This document shows positions 1 to 7,354 of a stretch of 38,563 bases of DNA, in pieces. A program made the translations under genes and the position numbers. Below the pieces are notes generated by a model, which saw nothing but the letters and a program-made list of their open reading frames with translations, did no database searches and had not been told where the DNA came from. Every line of letters begins with the position of its first letter. Position 1 is the first letter of the stretch. The stretch is from DAOMNN01 sp050486545 (GTDB taxonomy: Bacteria; Pseudomonadota; Gammaproteobacteria; Burkholderiales; Rhodocyclaceae): contig JBJHDM010000031.1 of assembly GCA_050486545.1 (NCBI GenBank), positions 1 to 38,563 of the forward strand, written 5' to 3'.

Positions 1-24
1 GAACACCACCGATTCCCTTTCCAT
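1..24 (-). CDS. istA: Start of istA transposase gene of the IS21 element (partial, 8 codons)
   Basis: An ATG at 24-22 on the minus strand is preceded at good spacing by AAGGAG (rc of 31-36) and opens a frame reading MERESVVF to the window edge. In IS21 elements istA, the DDE transposase, starts just inside the left terminus, which is exactly this position. Only eight codons are visible, so the assignment rests on the terminus, the ribosome binding site and position rather than on protein similarity. Confidence 0.5.
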
Positions 25-98
25 CTCTGACTCCTTCAGGTCGATGGGTGGGGAAAATTCGATTACCACAAGTGGGGATTATTGGATTACCGCTGACA
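1..98 (-). mobile_element. Terminus of an IS21-family insertion sequence, element continuing past the left edge
   Basis: Read on the minus strand the element begins at 98 with TGTCAGCGGTAATCC. It then holds two related blocks, AATCCCCACTTG and TTTTCCCCACC, the kind of repeated CCCCAC-containing terminal sites found at IS21 ends, followed by a ribosome binding site and the start of istA. The TG at the tip fits the 5'-TG...CA-3' ends of the family. The boundary is sharp, because the interrupted transposase gene on the other side stays in its family sequence up to base 99. The rest of the element, its other end and the target duplication are outside the window. Confidence 0.7.
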
Positions 99-753
99 GC
101 GGGAGCACATCGTTGTTGAGTACATGCACGGCGGTCAGTGGCAACTTGCTGGTGTAAAGCCGCCCGAAGGCGAAGCGGCTGTAGCAATCGAGCACTGTCT
201 GCAGATAGACCTTGCCCACGCCCTTGAGTGCGCCGACAAAGAAGGTGTCGATGGCCACCAGCTCGCCGGTGTGATGCACTTCGATCTGGCGCTCGCGAAA
301 CTCGGGGCTGAAGCGTTCGAGCAAGCGAACCTGTTCTGCATTGAGCTCCAGCGCCTGTTCGCGTTGCGCGCGCTCCAGACGGAGCAGCCGGTCATGCTTG
401 GAGAGCAGATCATGTCGGCTCCACACGCCGCGCACGCCGCCCGAACTGACCATCACGCCGCGCAGGGCCAGTTCCTGCGAGACGCGCAGCGGCCCATGAG
501 TCGGATGCTGCATGCAGTAGTCCAGGATCGCCTCCTCAATTTCTGCGCCCACCCGATTCGGGTGTGGTCCCTTGCATCCAGGCAGCTTGTCGAGCAAGCC
601 AGCCGAGCCGTAGGTCTGATAGTTACGCCGGATCTCGTAGAACTGTTGCCGGCTGTAGCCCATCACCTTGCACGCTTTGCTCACGTTGCGAAGCTCCTGT
701 GCCAGCTCCAGAAGACTCTGCTTGCGTCGTGCTATTTTCTCTTCGGTGGTCAT
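79..753 (-). pseudogene. IS481-type transposase, 3' part removed by IS21 insertion
   Basis: The frame encodes a helix-turn-helix N-terminus (about residues 1-60, KACKVMGYSRQQFYEIRR) and the start of an rve/DDE integrase core with the first catalytic aspartate in LVAIDTFFVG (D169). The start at 753 is chosen because CTGGAGGAAG lies just upstream and the protein then opens with MTTEEKIARRK, as related transposases do; an upstream ATG at 840 lacks this support. After residue 218 (DVLP) the next codons, reading LSAVIQ and a stop, come from the IS21 tip. The remaining Asp and Glu of the DDE triad are therefore lost, so the 224-residue product cannot be a working transposase. Full-length relatives are roughly 330-350 residues. 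Confidence 0.88.
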
Positions 754-827
754 GCGTACTTCCTCCAGGTCATGAACAGGTAGGGGTACCCGTTTCATAA
801 CCCGGTTCGAGGCCGTATGACCACCCC

Positions 828-847
828 CTGACATGGTCAACTGTCAG
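828..847. repeat. Inverted repeat CTGACA/TGTCAG, possible outer end of the IS481 element
   Basis: CTGACA at 828-833 and TGTCAG at 842-847 are perfect inverted arms around eight bases. The repeat lies about 75-95 bp upstream of the transposase start, where the left terminus of the IS481 element should be. A true terminal repeat cannot be confirmed because the opposite end is missing. Confidence 0.3.
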
Positions 848-1150
848 GTCAATACCGTATCAGCACACTCAATGCGCTTTCGTGCGGCCTCCAGTGCGGC
901 CGATAGATCGATCTCCAGCACCGCTGGAACCTTTCGACTATTCGCCCACGCTGCGCCTCTGGGTGCTGCCATTCGATCTCGAGACGCAATGTCTTGTGGA
1001 TAACGAGCTGACTGCGCTACCCTTGCGCCATGCTTATGGCATTACTTCTTGCGCGGAAGCCGCGACGCAGGTTTGACTCATGTCGCGGGGCGTTGGCAGG
1101 GTCTTTGGTCGGAGACATTCCCCTCTGTTCGCTTCGTTGTAATGCCTGCG
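848..1150. other. About 300 bp without a convincing gene
   Basis: Between the IS481 remnant and the brnTA promoter I see no recognisable protein. A plus-strand frame (882-1076, 64 codons) and a 42-codon minus-strand frame (972-844, ending IDLSAALEAARKRIECADTVLT) are open, but neither has a good ribosome binding site or a family I recognise. The minus frame has a helix-like composition and could be the tail of a decayed gene. The stretch is best read as a scar between mobile DNA and the toxin-antitoxin locus. Confidence 0.4.
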
Positions 1151-1177
1151 TTGTACCTACAAAATGGGCGTTATAAT
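1151..1177 (+). promoter_or_regulatory. Probable brnTA promoter/operator
   Basis: A perfect inverted repeat TTGTA-CC-TACAA (1151-1162) is followed by a perfect TATAAT (1172-1177). TTGTAC at 1151-1156 could be a -35 box, with a short 15-bp spacer. BrnA-type antitoxins repress their own operon by binding palindromes at the promoter, so this is the natural operator candidate. The TATAAT overlaps the presumed brnT ATG (1176-1178), which would place the transcript start inside the reading frame. Either the -10 match is accidental or translation begins differently. Confidence 0.4.
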
Positions 1178-1457
1178 GTACTTCGTTTGGGATGAATCGA
1201 AGAACCGGATCAACCGGCGCAAGCATCGAGTGAGCTTCGAGACGGCTCGCCTGGTTTTCGACGATCCACTCCATATATGTCGCTGTGACCGCATCTAGAA
1301 TGGTGAACTGCGCTGGCAGACGCTGGGTTCAGTAGGTGGCGTGGTCGTTCTGCTGGTGGCACACACGATTACCGAAGCGGACGGGGAGGAGATCATTCGG
1401 ATCATCTCGGCGCGCAAGGCTGATCGAAACGAACGGAGAGTCTATGAGCAAGGCTAA
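1176..1457 (+). pseudogene. brnT: BrnT toxin gene with an in-frame amber stop
   Basis: The frame reads MYFVWDESKNRINRRKHRVS, the typical start of BrnT (DUF497) ribonuclease toxins, and continues FETARLVFDDPLH. Codon 41 (1296-1298) is TAG. In the same frame, without any shift, the rest of the family follows: NGELRWQTLG, VVVLLVAHT and the closing RIISARKADRNERRVYE, ending at TAA 1455-1457. BrnT relatives usually have Glu or Tyr/Asp next to the NGE at this point, so a single GAG-to-TAG change would explain it. The gene overlaps brnA by 14 bp in the normal toxin-first order. As written the product is a 40-residue fragment and the toxin is presumably inactive. Confidence 0.85.
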
Positions 1458-1725
1458 GACTGGCTTGAGCGCCAAGCAGCGCGAAGAGCTCAAAGCGTTG
1501 GAGGCCATGCCGGAGGAAGAAATCGATCACTCCGATATTCCGGCTACGACGGCTGAGGATTGGAAGGACGCGACGGTCGGGCGGTTCTACCGGCCGATCA
1601 AGCAGCAGTTGACCGTGCGAATCGACGCGGACGTCGTCGCGTGGTTGAAGTCGCAGGGCAGGGGGTACCAAACACGGATCAACGCACTCCTACGGCGTGC
1701 GATGCTGGACGACAAGAAGCATTGA
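1444..1725 (+). CDS. brnA: BrnA antitoxin
   Basis: The 93-residue product is an acidic N-terminal segment that wraps the toxin (EALEAMPEEEIDHSDIP region, about 17-45) followed by a ribbon-helix-helix DNA-binding domain (about 54-87, QLTVRIDADVVAWLK ... INALLRRAM). This is the standard BrnA (DUF4415) layout. The start at 1444 is preceded by GGAGAG and overlaps the end of brnT, giving translational coupling. It should neutralise BrnT and repress the operon through the palindrome at 1151-1162. No frame damage is seen, so the antitoxin has been kept although the toxin frame is broken. Confidence 0.88.
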   Translation: MSKAKTGLSAKQREELKALEAMPEEEIDHSDIPATTAEDWKDATVGRFYRPIKQQLTVRIDADVVAWLKSQGRGYQTRINALLRRAMLDDKKH

Positions 1726-1746
1726 ACGTGGATGGATGTTCGCGTG

Positions 1747-1790
1747 TTCGGAAGTCAGCTCCGAATACTCGGAGGTTTCCTCGGAGTATT
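1747..1790. promoter_or_regulatory. Nested TCGGA/TCCGA inverted repeats upstream of fic
   Basis: TTCGGA (1747-1752) pairs with TCCGAA (1760-1765); CTCCGA (1759-1764) pairs with TCGGAG (1769-1774); and AATACTCGGAG (1764-1774) is an 11-bp inverted match, with one mismatch, to CTCGGAGTATT (1780-1790). Four copies of one core in 44 bp look like an operator cluster for a dimeric regulator. The repeats lie 115-160 bp before the fic start, just upstream of an AT-rich stretch (1815-1842) with a TATACAT box. The C-terminal winged-helix region of the Fic protein is one candidate binder; this is inference. Confidence 0.45.
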
Positions 1791-1904
1791 TCCAGCCGGG
1801 CTCTTGGTATGTGCATAAAAAATCGAGTTTTCTATACATATCAGGAGTAAGCTGTAAAGAAAACTTGAATATCCATACGCGTCCACCGCCTCAGGCGCCT
1901 TGTC

Positions 1905-2975
1905 ATGACGATTGCCGCGCTCGATATCCTCGATGCCAGCCGTTTCGATACGCCCGCGATTCTCAAGCGGCTGGCCGGCGCGAGCCGCAAGCTGGCGGAG
2001 CTGAAGGGCATCGCTGCGGCGATTCCGAACCAGGCCATTCTGATCAACGCGCTGGGCCTGCAGGAGGCCAAGGACAGTTCCGAGATCGAGAACATCGTCA
2101 CCACCCACGACGAACTCTTCAAGGACGACGTCTCGCCGGACACCTTCACCAATGCGGCGGCGAAGGAAGTGCTGCGCTATCGGCAGGCGCTGCGGCTGGG
2201 GTTCGAGCGGGTGCGTGGCACTGGCCTGATCACCGTGGGCCATATTCTCGAGATCCAGGCGGAGCTGGAGCGTAACACTGCGGGTTTTCGCAGGCTTCCG
2301 GGCACCGCGCTGCGCAATGGGCTCGGCGTTGCCGTCTACACGCCGCCGCAGGATCCGGACGAGATCGTGGTGCTGATGAATGCGCTGGAGCGCTTCATCA
2401 ACGATAGCGAAGGATTTGGCGCAGACCCGCTGGTCAAGATGGCCTTGATCCATCACCAGTTCGAGAGCATCCACCCCTTCTACGATGGCAACGGCCGCAC
2501 CGGGCGCATCCTGAACGTGCTGTACCTCGTTCGGGAAGGCTTGCTCGACGTGCCGGTGCTCTACCTCTCGCGCCATATCGTGCAGACCAAGGCCGACTAT
2601 TACCGCCTGCTGCAAGCCGTTCGCGAAACGGATGCGTGGGAGACCTGGGTGGAATACATGCTCGAAGCCGTCGAAGAGACCTCCGGCCAGACGATCACGA
2701 TCGTCCGCGCGATCAAGGACGCACTGTTCGACTACAAGCACCGGATCCGCGGGCAGTTCAAGTTCTACAGCCAGGATCTGATCAATAACCTGTTCATGCA
2801 CCCCTATACCAAGATCGAGTTTGTCGAGCGCGATCTCGGGGTGTCGCGACTGACTGCGGCGAAGTATCTGGATGCGCTGGATGCGGCCGGTTTCGTACGG
2901 AAACGCAAGGTCGGCCGCAGTAATTACTACATCAATGTGGCGCTGCACCGCATCCTGACGGGAGGGATGCCGTGA
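1905..2975 (+). CDS. Fic family protein (class II, probable AMP transferase) with C-terminal winged helix
   Basis: The 356-residue protein has the Fic signature HPFYDGNGRTGR at residues 190-201, including the catalytic His190 that deprotonates the target hydroxyl. An N-terminal inhibitory motif S-x-x-x-E-N occurs at residues 58-63 (SSEIEN), which places it in class II, where Glu62 blocks ATP binding until relieved. Residues 290-350 resemble a winged helix (VSRLTAAKYLDALDAAG), as in other stand-alone Fic proteins. The family transfers AMP to Ser/Thr/Tyr of proteins; the target here is unknown. The stop overlaps the GTG of hsdR by 4 bp, so the two are co-translated. Fic genes are known passengers of type I restriction loci. 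The start lacks a strong Shine-Dalgarno sequence. Confidence 0.9.
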   Translation: MTIAALDILDASRFDTPAILKRLAGASRKLAELKGIAAAIPNQAILINALGLQEAKDSSEIENIVTTHDELFKDDVSPDTFTNAAAKEVLRYRQALRLGFERVRGTGLITVGHILEIQAELERNTAGFRRLPGTALRNGLGVAVYTPPQDPDEIVVLMNALERFINDSEGFGADPLVKMALIHHQFESIHPFYDGNGRTGRILNVLYLVREGLLDVPVLYLSRHIVQTKADYYRLLQAVRETDAWETWVEYMLEAVEETSGQTITIVRAIKDALFDYKHRIRGQFKFYSQDLINNLFMHPYTKIEFVERDLGVSRLTAAKYLDALDAAGFVRKRKVGRSNYYINVALHRILTGGMP

Positions 2976-5900
2976 CCGAAGACCAACTCGAACGCGACGC
3001 GCTGGGCTGGCTGGCCGCGGTCGGCTACACGCCGCTGTATGGCCCGGATCTCGCGCCCGATGGCGCCCGTGCCGAGCGGCAGAGCTACCAGCAGGTGGTG
3101 CTGGTCGAGCGTCTGCGGGTTGCGCTGGCGCGGCTGAACCCCAATCTGCCGCCCGCGGCGCGCGAGGATGCGTTGCGCCAGGTGCTGGATCTGGGCGTGC
3201 CGGCGCTGCTCGCGGCCAACCGGCGCTTTCATCGTCTGCTGGTGAGCGGGGTGCCGGTGGAGGTGGTGCGGGACGGCGAAAACCGGGGCGATCTTGCACG
3301 GCTGGTCGACTGGATGGATCCCGCCGCCAACGAATGGCTGGCGGTCAATCAGTTTACGGTGCGCGGTGCGCAGCACACGCGCCGGCCGGACATCGTGCTC
3401 TTCGTCAATGGCCTGCCGCTGGGGCTGGTCGAACTGAAGAATCCGGCGGATGCGAACGCCGACATCTGGAAGGCGTTCGAGCAGATCCAGACCTACAAGG
3501 CGCAGACCCCGGACATTTTCCAGTACAACGAGGTGCTGGTGATCTCCGACGGCACCGATGCGCGGCTCGGCTCGCTGTCGGCCGACGCCGAGCGCTTCAT
3601 GCAGTGGCGCACGATCGACGGGGTCACGCTCGATCCACTGGGCGCGTTCAACGAGCTCGAGACGCTGGTGCGCGGCGTGCTCGCGCCGGCGGTGCTGCTC
3701 GACTACCTGCGCTTCTTCGTGCTGTTCGAGGACGACGGCGTGCTGGTCAAGAAGATCTCCGGCTACCACCAGTTCCACGCGGTGCGTGCCGCGATCGGTC
3801 AGGTGGTGGCGGCTTCGCGCCCCGGCGGTTCGCGCAAGGGCGGGGTGGTGTGGCACACCCAGGGTAGCGGCAAGAGCATCACGATGACCTGCTTCGCGGC
3901 GCGGGTGATGCAGGAGCCGGCGATGGAGAACCCGACCCTCGTCGTGATCACCGACCGCAACGACCTCGACGGGCAGTTGTTCGGGGTGTTCTCGCTCGCG
4001 CAGGATCTCTTGCGCGAAGAGCCGGTACAGGCGACCACGCGGCAGGAGTTGCGCCGGCTGCTGGACAAGCGTCCGTCGGGCGGGATCGTGTTCGCGACCA
4101 TCCAGAAGTTCATGCCCGGCGAGGACGAGGACGGGTTTCCGCGGCTGTCGGAGCGGCACAACATCGTCGTGATCGCGGACGAGGCGCATCGCACGCAGTA
4201 CGGCTTCGAGGCGAAGCTGCGACAGAAGAAGACCACAAACGGCGCCGCGCTGGCGAGCGGTGACGGCGAGGGCAGCGTCGAGGCCCTGACCGCCGAGCTG
4301 GCGCCGCCCGAGTACCGGGTGAGCTACCAGGTCGGCTATGCGCAGCATCTGCGCGATGCCTTGCCCAACGCCACCTTCGTCGCATTCACCGGCACGCCGG
4401 TGAGCAGCGCCGACCGCGACACCCGCGCGGTGTTCGGGGACTACATCCACATCTACGACATGCAGCAGGCCCGCGAGGATGGTGCGACCGTCGCGATCTA
4501 CTACGAGAGCCGGCTTGCGAGGTTGAAGCTCAACGAGGACGAACTCCCCCGCATCGACGACGAGGTGGACGAACTGGCCGAGGACGAGGAGGAGAGCGTC
4601 CAGGCACAGTTGAAATCCAAGTGGGCGGCGCTGGAGAAGGTCGTGGGGGCCGAACCGCGCATCGCCAGCCTGGCGGAGGACCTGGTGGCGCACTTCGAGG
4701 AGCGCAACCGGGCGCAGGATGGCAAGGCGATGGTGGTGACGATGAGTCGCGAGATCTGCGTGCATCTGTACGACGCGATCGTGAAGCTGCGCCCGGAATG
4801 GCACGACCCCGACCCGGAGAAGGGCGCGCTCAAGGTCGTCATGACCGGCAGCGCCAGCGACAAGGCGCGGCTGCGGCCGCACATCTACGGCGCGCAGGTC
4901 AGGAAGCGGCTGGAAAAGCGCTTCAAGGACCCGTCCGACCCGCTCAGGATGGTGATCGTGCGCGACATGTGGCTGACCGGCTTCGACGCGCCCTGCGTGC
5001 ACACCATGTATGTCGACAAGCCGATGAAGGGCCACAACCTGATGCAGGCCATCGCGCGGGTGAACCGGGTGTTCCGCGACAAGCAGGGCGGGCTCGTGGT
5101 CGACTACATCGGCATCGGCCACGAGCTGAAGGCGGCGATGAAGGAATACACCGCGAGCAAGGGCCGCGGACGCCCCACCGTCGATTCGCACGAGGCGCTG
5201 GCGCTCCTGCTCGAGAAGCTCGATGTGCTGCGCGCGATGCTGCACGGCTTCGACTACTCCGGCTTCAGGGCCGGCGGGCACGGAACGCTGGCGGGCGCGG
5301 CCAACCACGTACTCGGAATCCCGCCCGAGTCGCCTGGGGGAAAACGCGACGGAAAGCGCCGCTTCGCCGACACGTCGCTGGCGATGAGCAAGGCCTTCAG
5401 CCTGTGCTGCACGCTCGATGAGGCGAAGGCAGTACGCGACGAAGTAGCGTTCATGCAGGCCGTGAGGGTGCTGCTGACCAAGCGCGAGATGAGCGCGCAA
5501 AAGCGCAGCGACGAGCAGCGCGAAGCGGCGATCCGGCAGATCATCGGCCAAGCGGTGGTGAGCGATTCGGTGGTCGACATCTTCGACGCGGTCGGGTTGG
5601 AGAAGCCCAACATTGGCCTGCTCGATGACGAGTTTCTCGCCCAGGTGCAGCGGATTCCGGAGCGCAACCTGGCGGTCGAGCTGCTCGAGCGCCTGCTCGA
5701 AGGCGAGATCCGGAGCAAGTTCGCGACCAACGTCGTCCAGCGCCGGAAATTCTCCGACCTGCTGTCGGGGGTGATCACCCGCTACCAGAACCGCAGCATC
5801 GAGACTGCCCAGGTCATGGAAGAGCTGGTCGACATGGCGAAGAAGTTCCGCAGTGCCGCGCATCGGGGCGAGGAGCTGGGCCTGTCCGAAGATGAGGTCC

Positions 5901-6163
5901 GTTTCTACGACGCGCTGGCAAACAACGAATCGGCAGTGCGGGAGCTCACCGACGAGACCCTGAAGAAGATCGCACACGAACTGACCGAGAACCTGCGCAA
6001 GAGCATCACCGTCGACTGGTCACGGCGCGAGAGTGTGCGTGCCACGCTGCGGCTGATGGTCAAGCGCATTCTGCGCAAGTACAAGTACCCCCCGGACCGG
6101 CAGGAAGAGGCCATCGATCTGGTGCTCCGGCAGGCGGAAGTGCTTGGTGACGCCTGGGTGTAA
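2972..6163 (+). CDS. hsdR: Type I restriction endonuclease, subunit R
   Basis: The 1063-residue protein is full length for HsdR. Its N-terminal nuclease has the PD-(D/E)xK residues Asp140, Glu154 and Lys156 (ELK), plus the QxxxY motif (Gln171, Tyr175) of type I enzymes. The superfamily 2 translocase follows: Walker A QGSGKS (about 297-302), DEAH at 403-406, FTGTP, and a later motif VI region around ARVNRVFRDK. A helical C-terminal domain for binding the methylase core ends the protein. It starts with GTG inside the fic stop region, behind GGAGGG. HsdR cleaves DNA only in complex with HsdM2S, yet no hsdM or hsdS is present: brnTA lies upstream and a signalling operon downstream. The partner may lie elsewhere or have been lost. 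Confidence 0.93.
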   Translation: MTEDQLERDALGWLAAVGYTPLYGPDLAPDGARAERQSYQQVVLVERLRVALARLNPNLPPAAREDALRQVLDLGVPALLAANRRFHRLLVSGVPVEVVRDGENRGDLARLVDWMDPAANEWLAVNQFTVRGAQHTRRPDIVLFVNGLPLGLVELKNPADANADIWKAFEQIQTYKAQTPDIFQYNEVLVISDGTDARLGSLSADAERFMQWRTIDGVTLDPLGAFNELETLVRGVLAPAVLLDYLRFFVLFEDDGVLVKKISGYHQFHAVRAAIGQVVAASRPGGSRKGGVVWHTQGSGKSITMTCFAARVMQEPAMENPTLVVITDRNDLDGQLFGVFSLAQDLLREEPVQATTRQELRRLLDKRPSGGIVFATIQKFMPGEDEDGFPRLSERHNIVVIADEAHRTQYGFEAKLRQKKTTNGAALASGDGEGSVEALTAELAPPEYRVSYQVGYAQHLRDALPNATFVAFTGTPVSSADRDTRAVFGDYIHIYDMQQAREDGATVAIYYESRLARLKLNEDELPRIDDEVDELAEDEEESVQAQLKSKWAALEKVVGAEPRIASLAEDLVAHFEERNRAQDGKAMVVTMSREICVHLYDAIVKLRPEWHDPDPEKGALKVVMTGSASDKARLRPHIYGAQVRKRLEKRFKDPSDPLRMVIVRDMWLTGFDAPCVHTMYVDKPMKGHNLMQAIARVNRVFRDKQGGLVVDYIGIGHELKAAMKEYTASKGRGRPTVDSHEALALLLEKLDVLRAMLHGFDYSGFRAGGHGTLAGAANHVLGIPPESPGGKRDGKRRFADTSLAMSKAFSLCCTLDEAKAVRDEVAFMQAVRVLLTKREMSAQKRSDEQREAAIRQIIGQAVVSDSVVDIFDAVGLEKPNIGLLDDEFLAQVQRIPERNLAVELLERLLEGEIRSKFATNVVQRRKFSDLLSGVITRYQNRSIETAQVMEELVDMAKKFRSAAHRGEELGLSEDEVRFYDALANNESAVRELTDETLKKIAHELTENLRKSITVDWSRRESVRATLRLMVKRILRKYKYPPDRQEEAIDLVLRQAEVLGDAWV

Positions 6164-6364
6164 AGGCCGGCATTGGGCGGTGCAAATTTTCTTGGCGTAG
6201 CGTGACGAAATCCTCTCGGGGCATTCGGTAGCCCGCCGTCCGGCGCGAGGACGCCCCAATCTGGGGTGTATCATCTCGGCAGTACGGCCGTGAGATCCGG
6301 GCGGCTCCGCCTCGGCCGACGATGGGCCGTCTCGACACCAGTCGGTCTGCGTGAGCAGATCGAT

Positions 6365-6393
6365 TTGGCAGAACCTCAACCCTTGCCCACAAT
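6365..6393 (+). promoter_or_regulatory. Candidate sigma-70 promoter of the signalling operon
   Basis: TTGGCA (6365-6370, 5 of 6 to consensus) is followed after 17 bp by CACAAT (6388-6393, 4 of 6), about 40 bp before the first start codon of the ten-gene run. The 270-bp gap after hsdR (6164-6433) otherwise shows no gene and no clear hairpin terminator. The call is weak and based only on matching boxes and position. Confidence 0.3.
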
Positions 6394-6433
6394 GAGATGA
6401 CGAGGCAATGCCGGATGCTTGAGGCGAGATGCC

Positions 6434-7255
6434 ATGCCCGAACGATATGACGCGAGGACCGTCGGGGAGCTTCGTCCGGAAGGGACCTTGCTGCTCGTCG
6501 ATGATGAAGCCAACATCCTGTCGGCCCTGCGGCGCTTGTTGAGGCAGGATGGCTATACGCTGCTCACTGCCGGGAGTGGGGCCGAAGGGCTCGAGGTTCT
6601 CGAGCGTCAGCCGGTCGATGTGATCCTGTCCGACCAGCGCATGCCGGGAATGAGCGGTGTCGAGTTTCTCCGGCAGGCCAAGGCGATGCGTCCCGATACG
6701 ATTCGCATGGTGCTCTCCGGTTATACGGAGCTCGAATCGATCACGAATGCGATCAACGAAGGCGCGATCTTCAAGTTCCTGACCAAGCCGTGGGATGACG
6801 ACCAGCTTCGGGCAATCATTGCCGAAGCTTTCCAGTACAAGGGTTTGGCCGACGAGAACGTGCGGTTGGCGCGCGAATTGCGACACGCGAACCGTTGCCT
6901 GGAGACGACGCTCAAAGAACAGCAGGGCCAGATCGTACGCGACCGGATCGCCCTGAACGTGCTGCACGAAGTCCTGCAACTGCTGCCGTGGCCGCTTCTG
7001 GGGGTCGATGAAGCCGGAATGATCGCAGCGGCCAATGAGGAAGCGGACCGTGCGTTCGGTTCACGTGGCACCTTGCTCGGTTGTGACATCCGTAACGTAC
7101 TTCCGGCCGAGGTATTGCGCTCGACCGCAGGGCATCCGGACGGCACAACGGTGTTTTCGGTGGATGGGCGACAGTGGCGGGTAGTCCGCAGGATGCTGGG
7201 TCCCCACTCCGAAGCGCACGGTCAGCTTTTCATCTTTCAGAGCGAGCCGGACTGA
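6434..7255 (+). CDS. Response regulator, receiver plus coiled coil and PAS-like domain
   Basis: A 273-residue protein. Residues 18-135 form a receiver with the acidic pair Asp23/Asp24, phosphoacceptor Asp67 (VILSDQRMPGMSG), Ser95 and Lys118 in KPWDD. A coiled-coil linker (about 140-175, RLARELRHANRCLETTLKEQ) leads to a C-terminal segment (about 180-270) with PAS character (LPWPLLGVDEAGMIAAANEEAD). No DNA-binding or enzymatic output is present, so it probably acts by protein contacts. ATG 6434 is chosen because GAGG lies upstream; a TTG at 6419 is the alternative. It is the first gene of the co-directional cluster, and the HDOD gene follows after 99 bp containing a small hairpin. Confidence 0.88.
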   Translation: MPERYDARTVGELRPEGTLLLVDDEANILSALRRLLRQDGYTLLTAGSGAEGLEVLERQPVDVILSDQRMPGMSGVEFLRQAKAMRPDTIRMVLSGYTELESITNAINEGAIFKFLTKPWDDDQLRAIIAEAFQYKGLADENVRLARELRHANRCLETTLKEQQGQIVRDRIALNVLHEVLQLLPWPLLGVDEAGMIAAANEEADRAFGSRGTLLGCDIRNVLPAEVLRSTAGHPDGTTVFSVDGRQWRVVRRMLGPHSEAHGQLFIFQSEPD

Positions 7256-7291
7256 AATGACTGATTCAACACGACGATTCGAGAGGATGGA

Positions 7292-7307
7292 TCGGGGTTT
7301 CCCCCGA
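7292..7307. other. Short hairpin between the first and second genes of the cluster
   Basis: TCGGGG (7292-7297) and CCCCGA (7302-7307) are perfect arms around TTTC, in the only sizeable gap within the operon. There is no following T-run, so it is not a standard terminator. It could moderate read-through or protect a processed transcript end. Confidence 0.3.
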
Positions 7308-7354
7308 AGCCCTGCCAGTCCCGAATGGTCGCGCGACACCCAAAGGTGATCGGT

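Noticed and set aside
882..1076. 64-codon plus-strand frame
   Set aside because: No ribosome binding site, no recognisable family and atypical composition.
1296..1298. Programmed amber readthrough (pyrrolysine or suppressor) in brnT
   Set aside because: No structural element or tRNA supports it, and a single nonsense mutation is the simpler explanation.
2927..5977. Long open frame (about 1016 codons) on the minus strand opposite hsdR
   Set aside because: It is the antisense shadow of a GC-rich gene; composition is His/Arg/Asp/Val rich with no family motif, while the plus strand is clearly HsdR.
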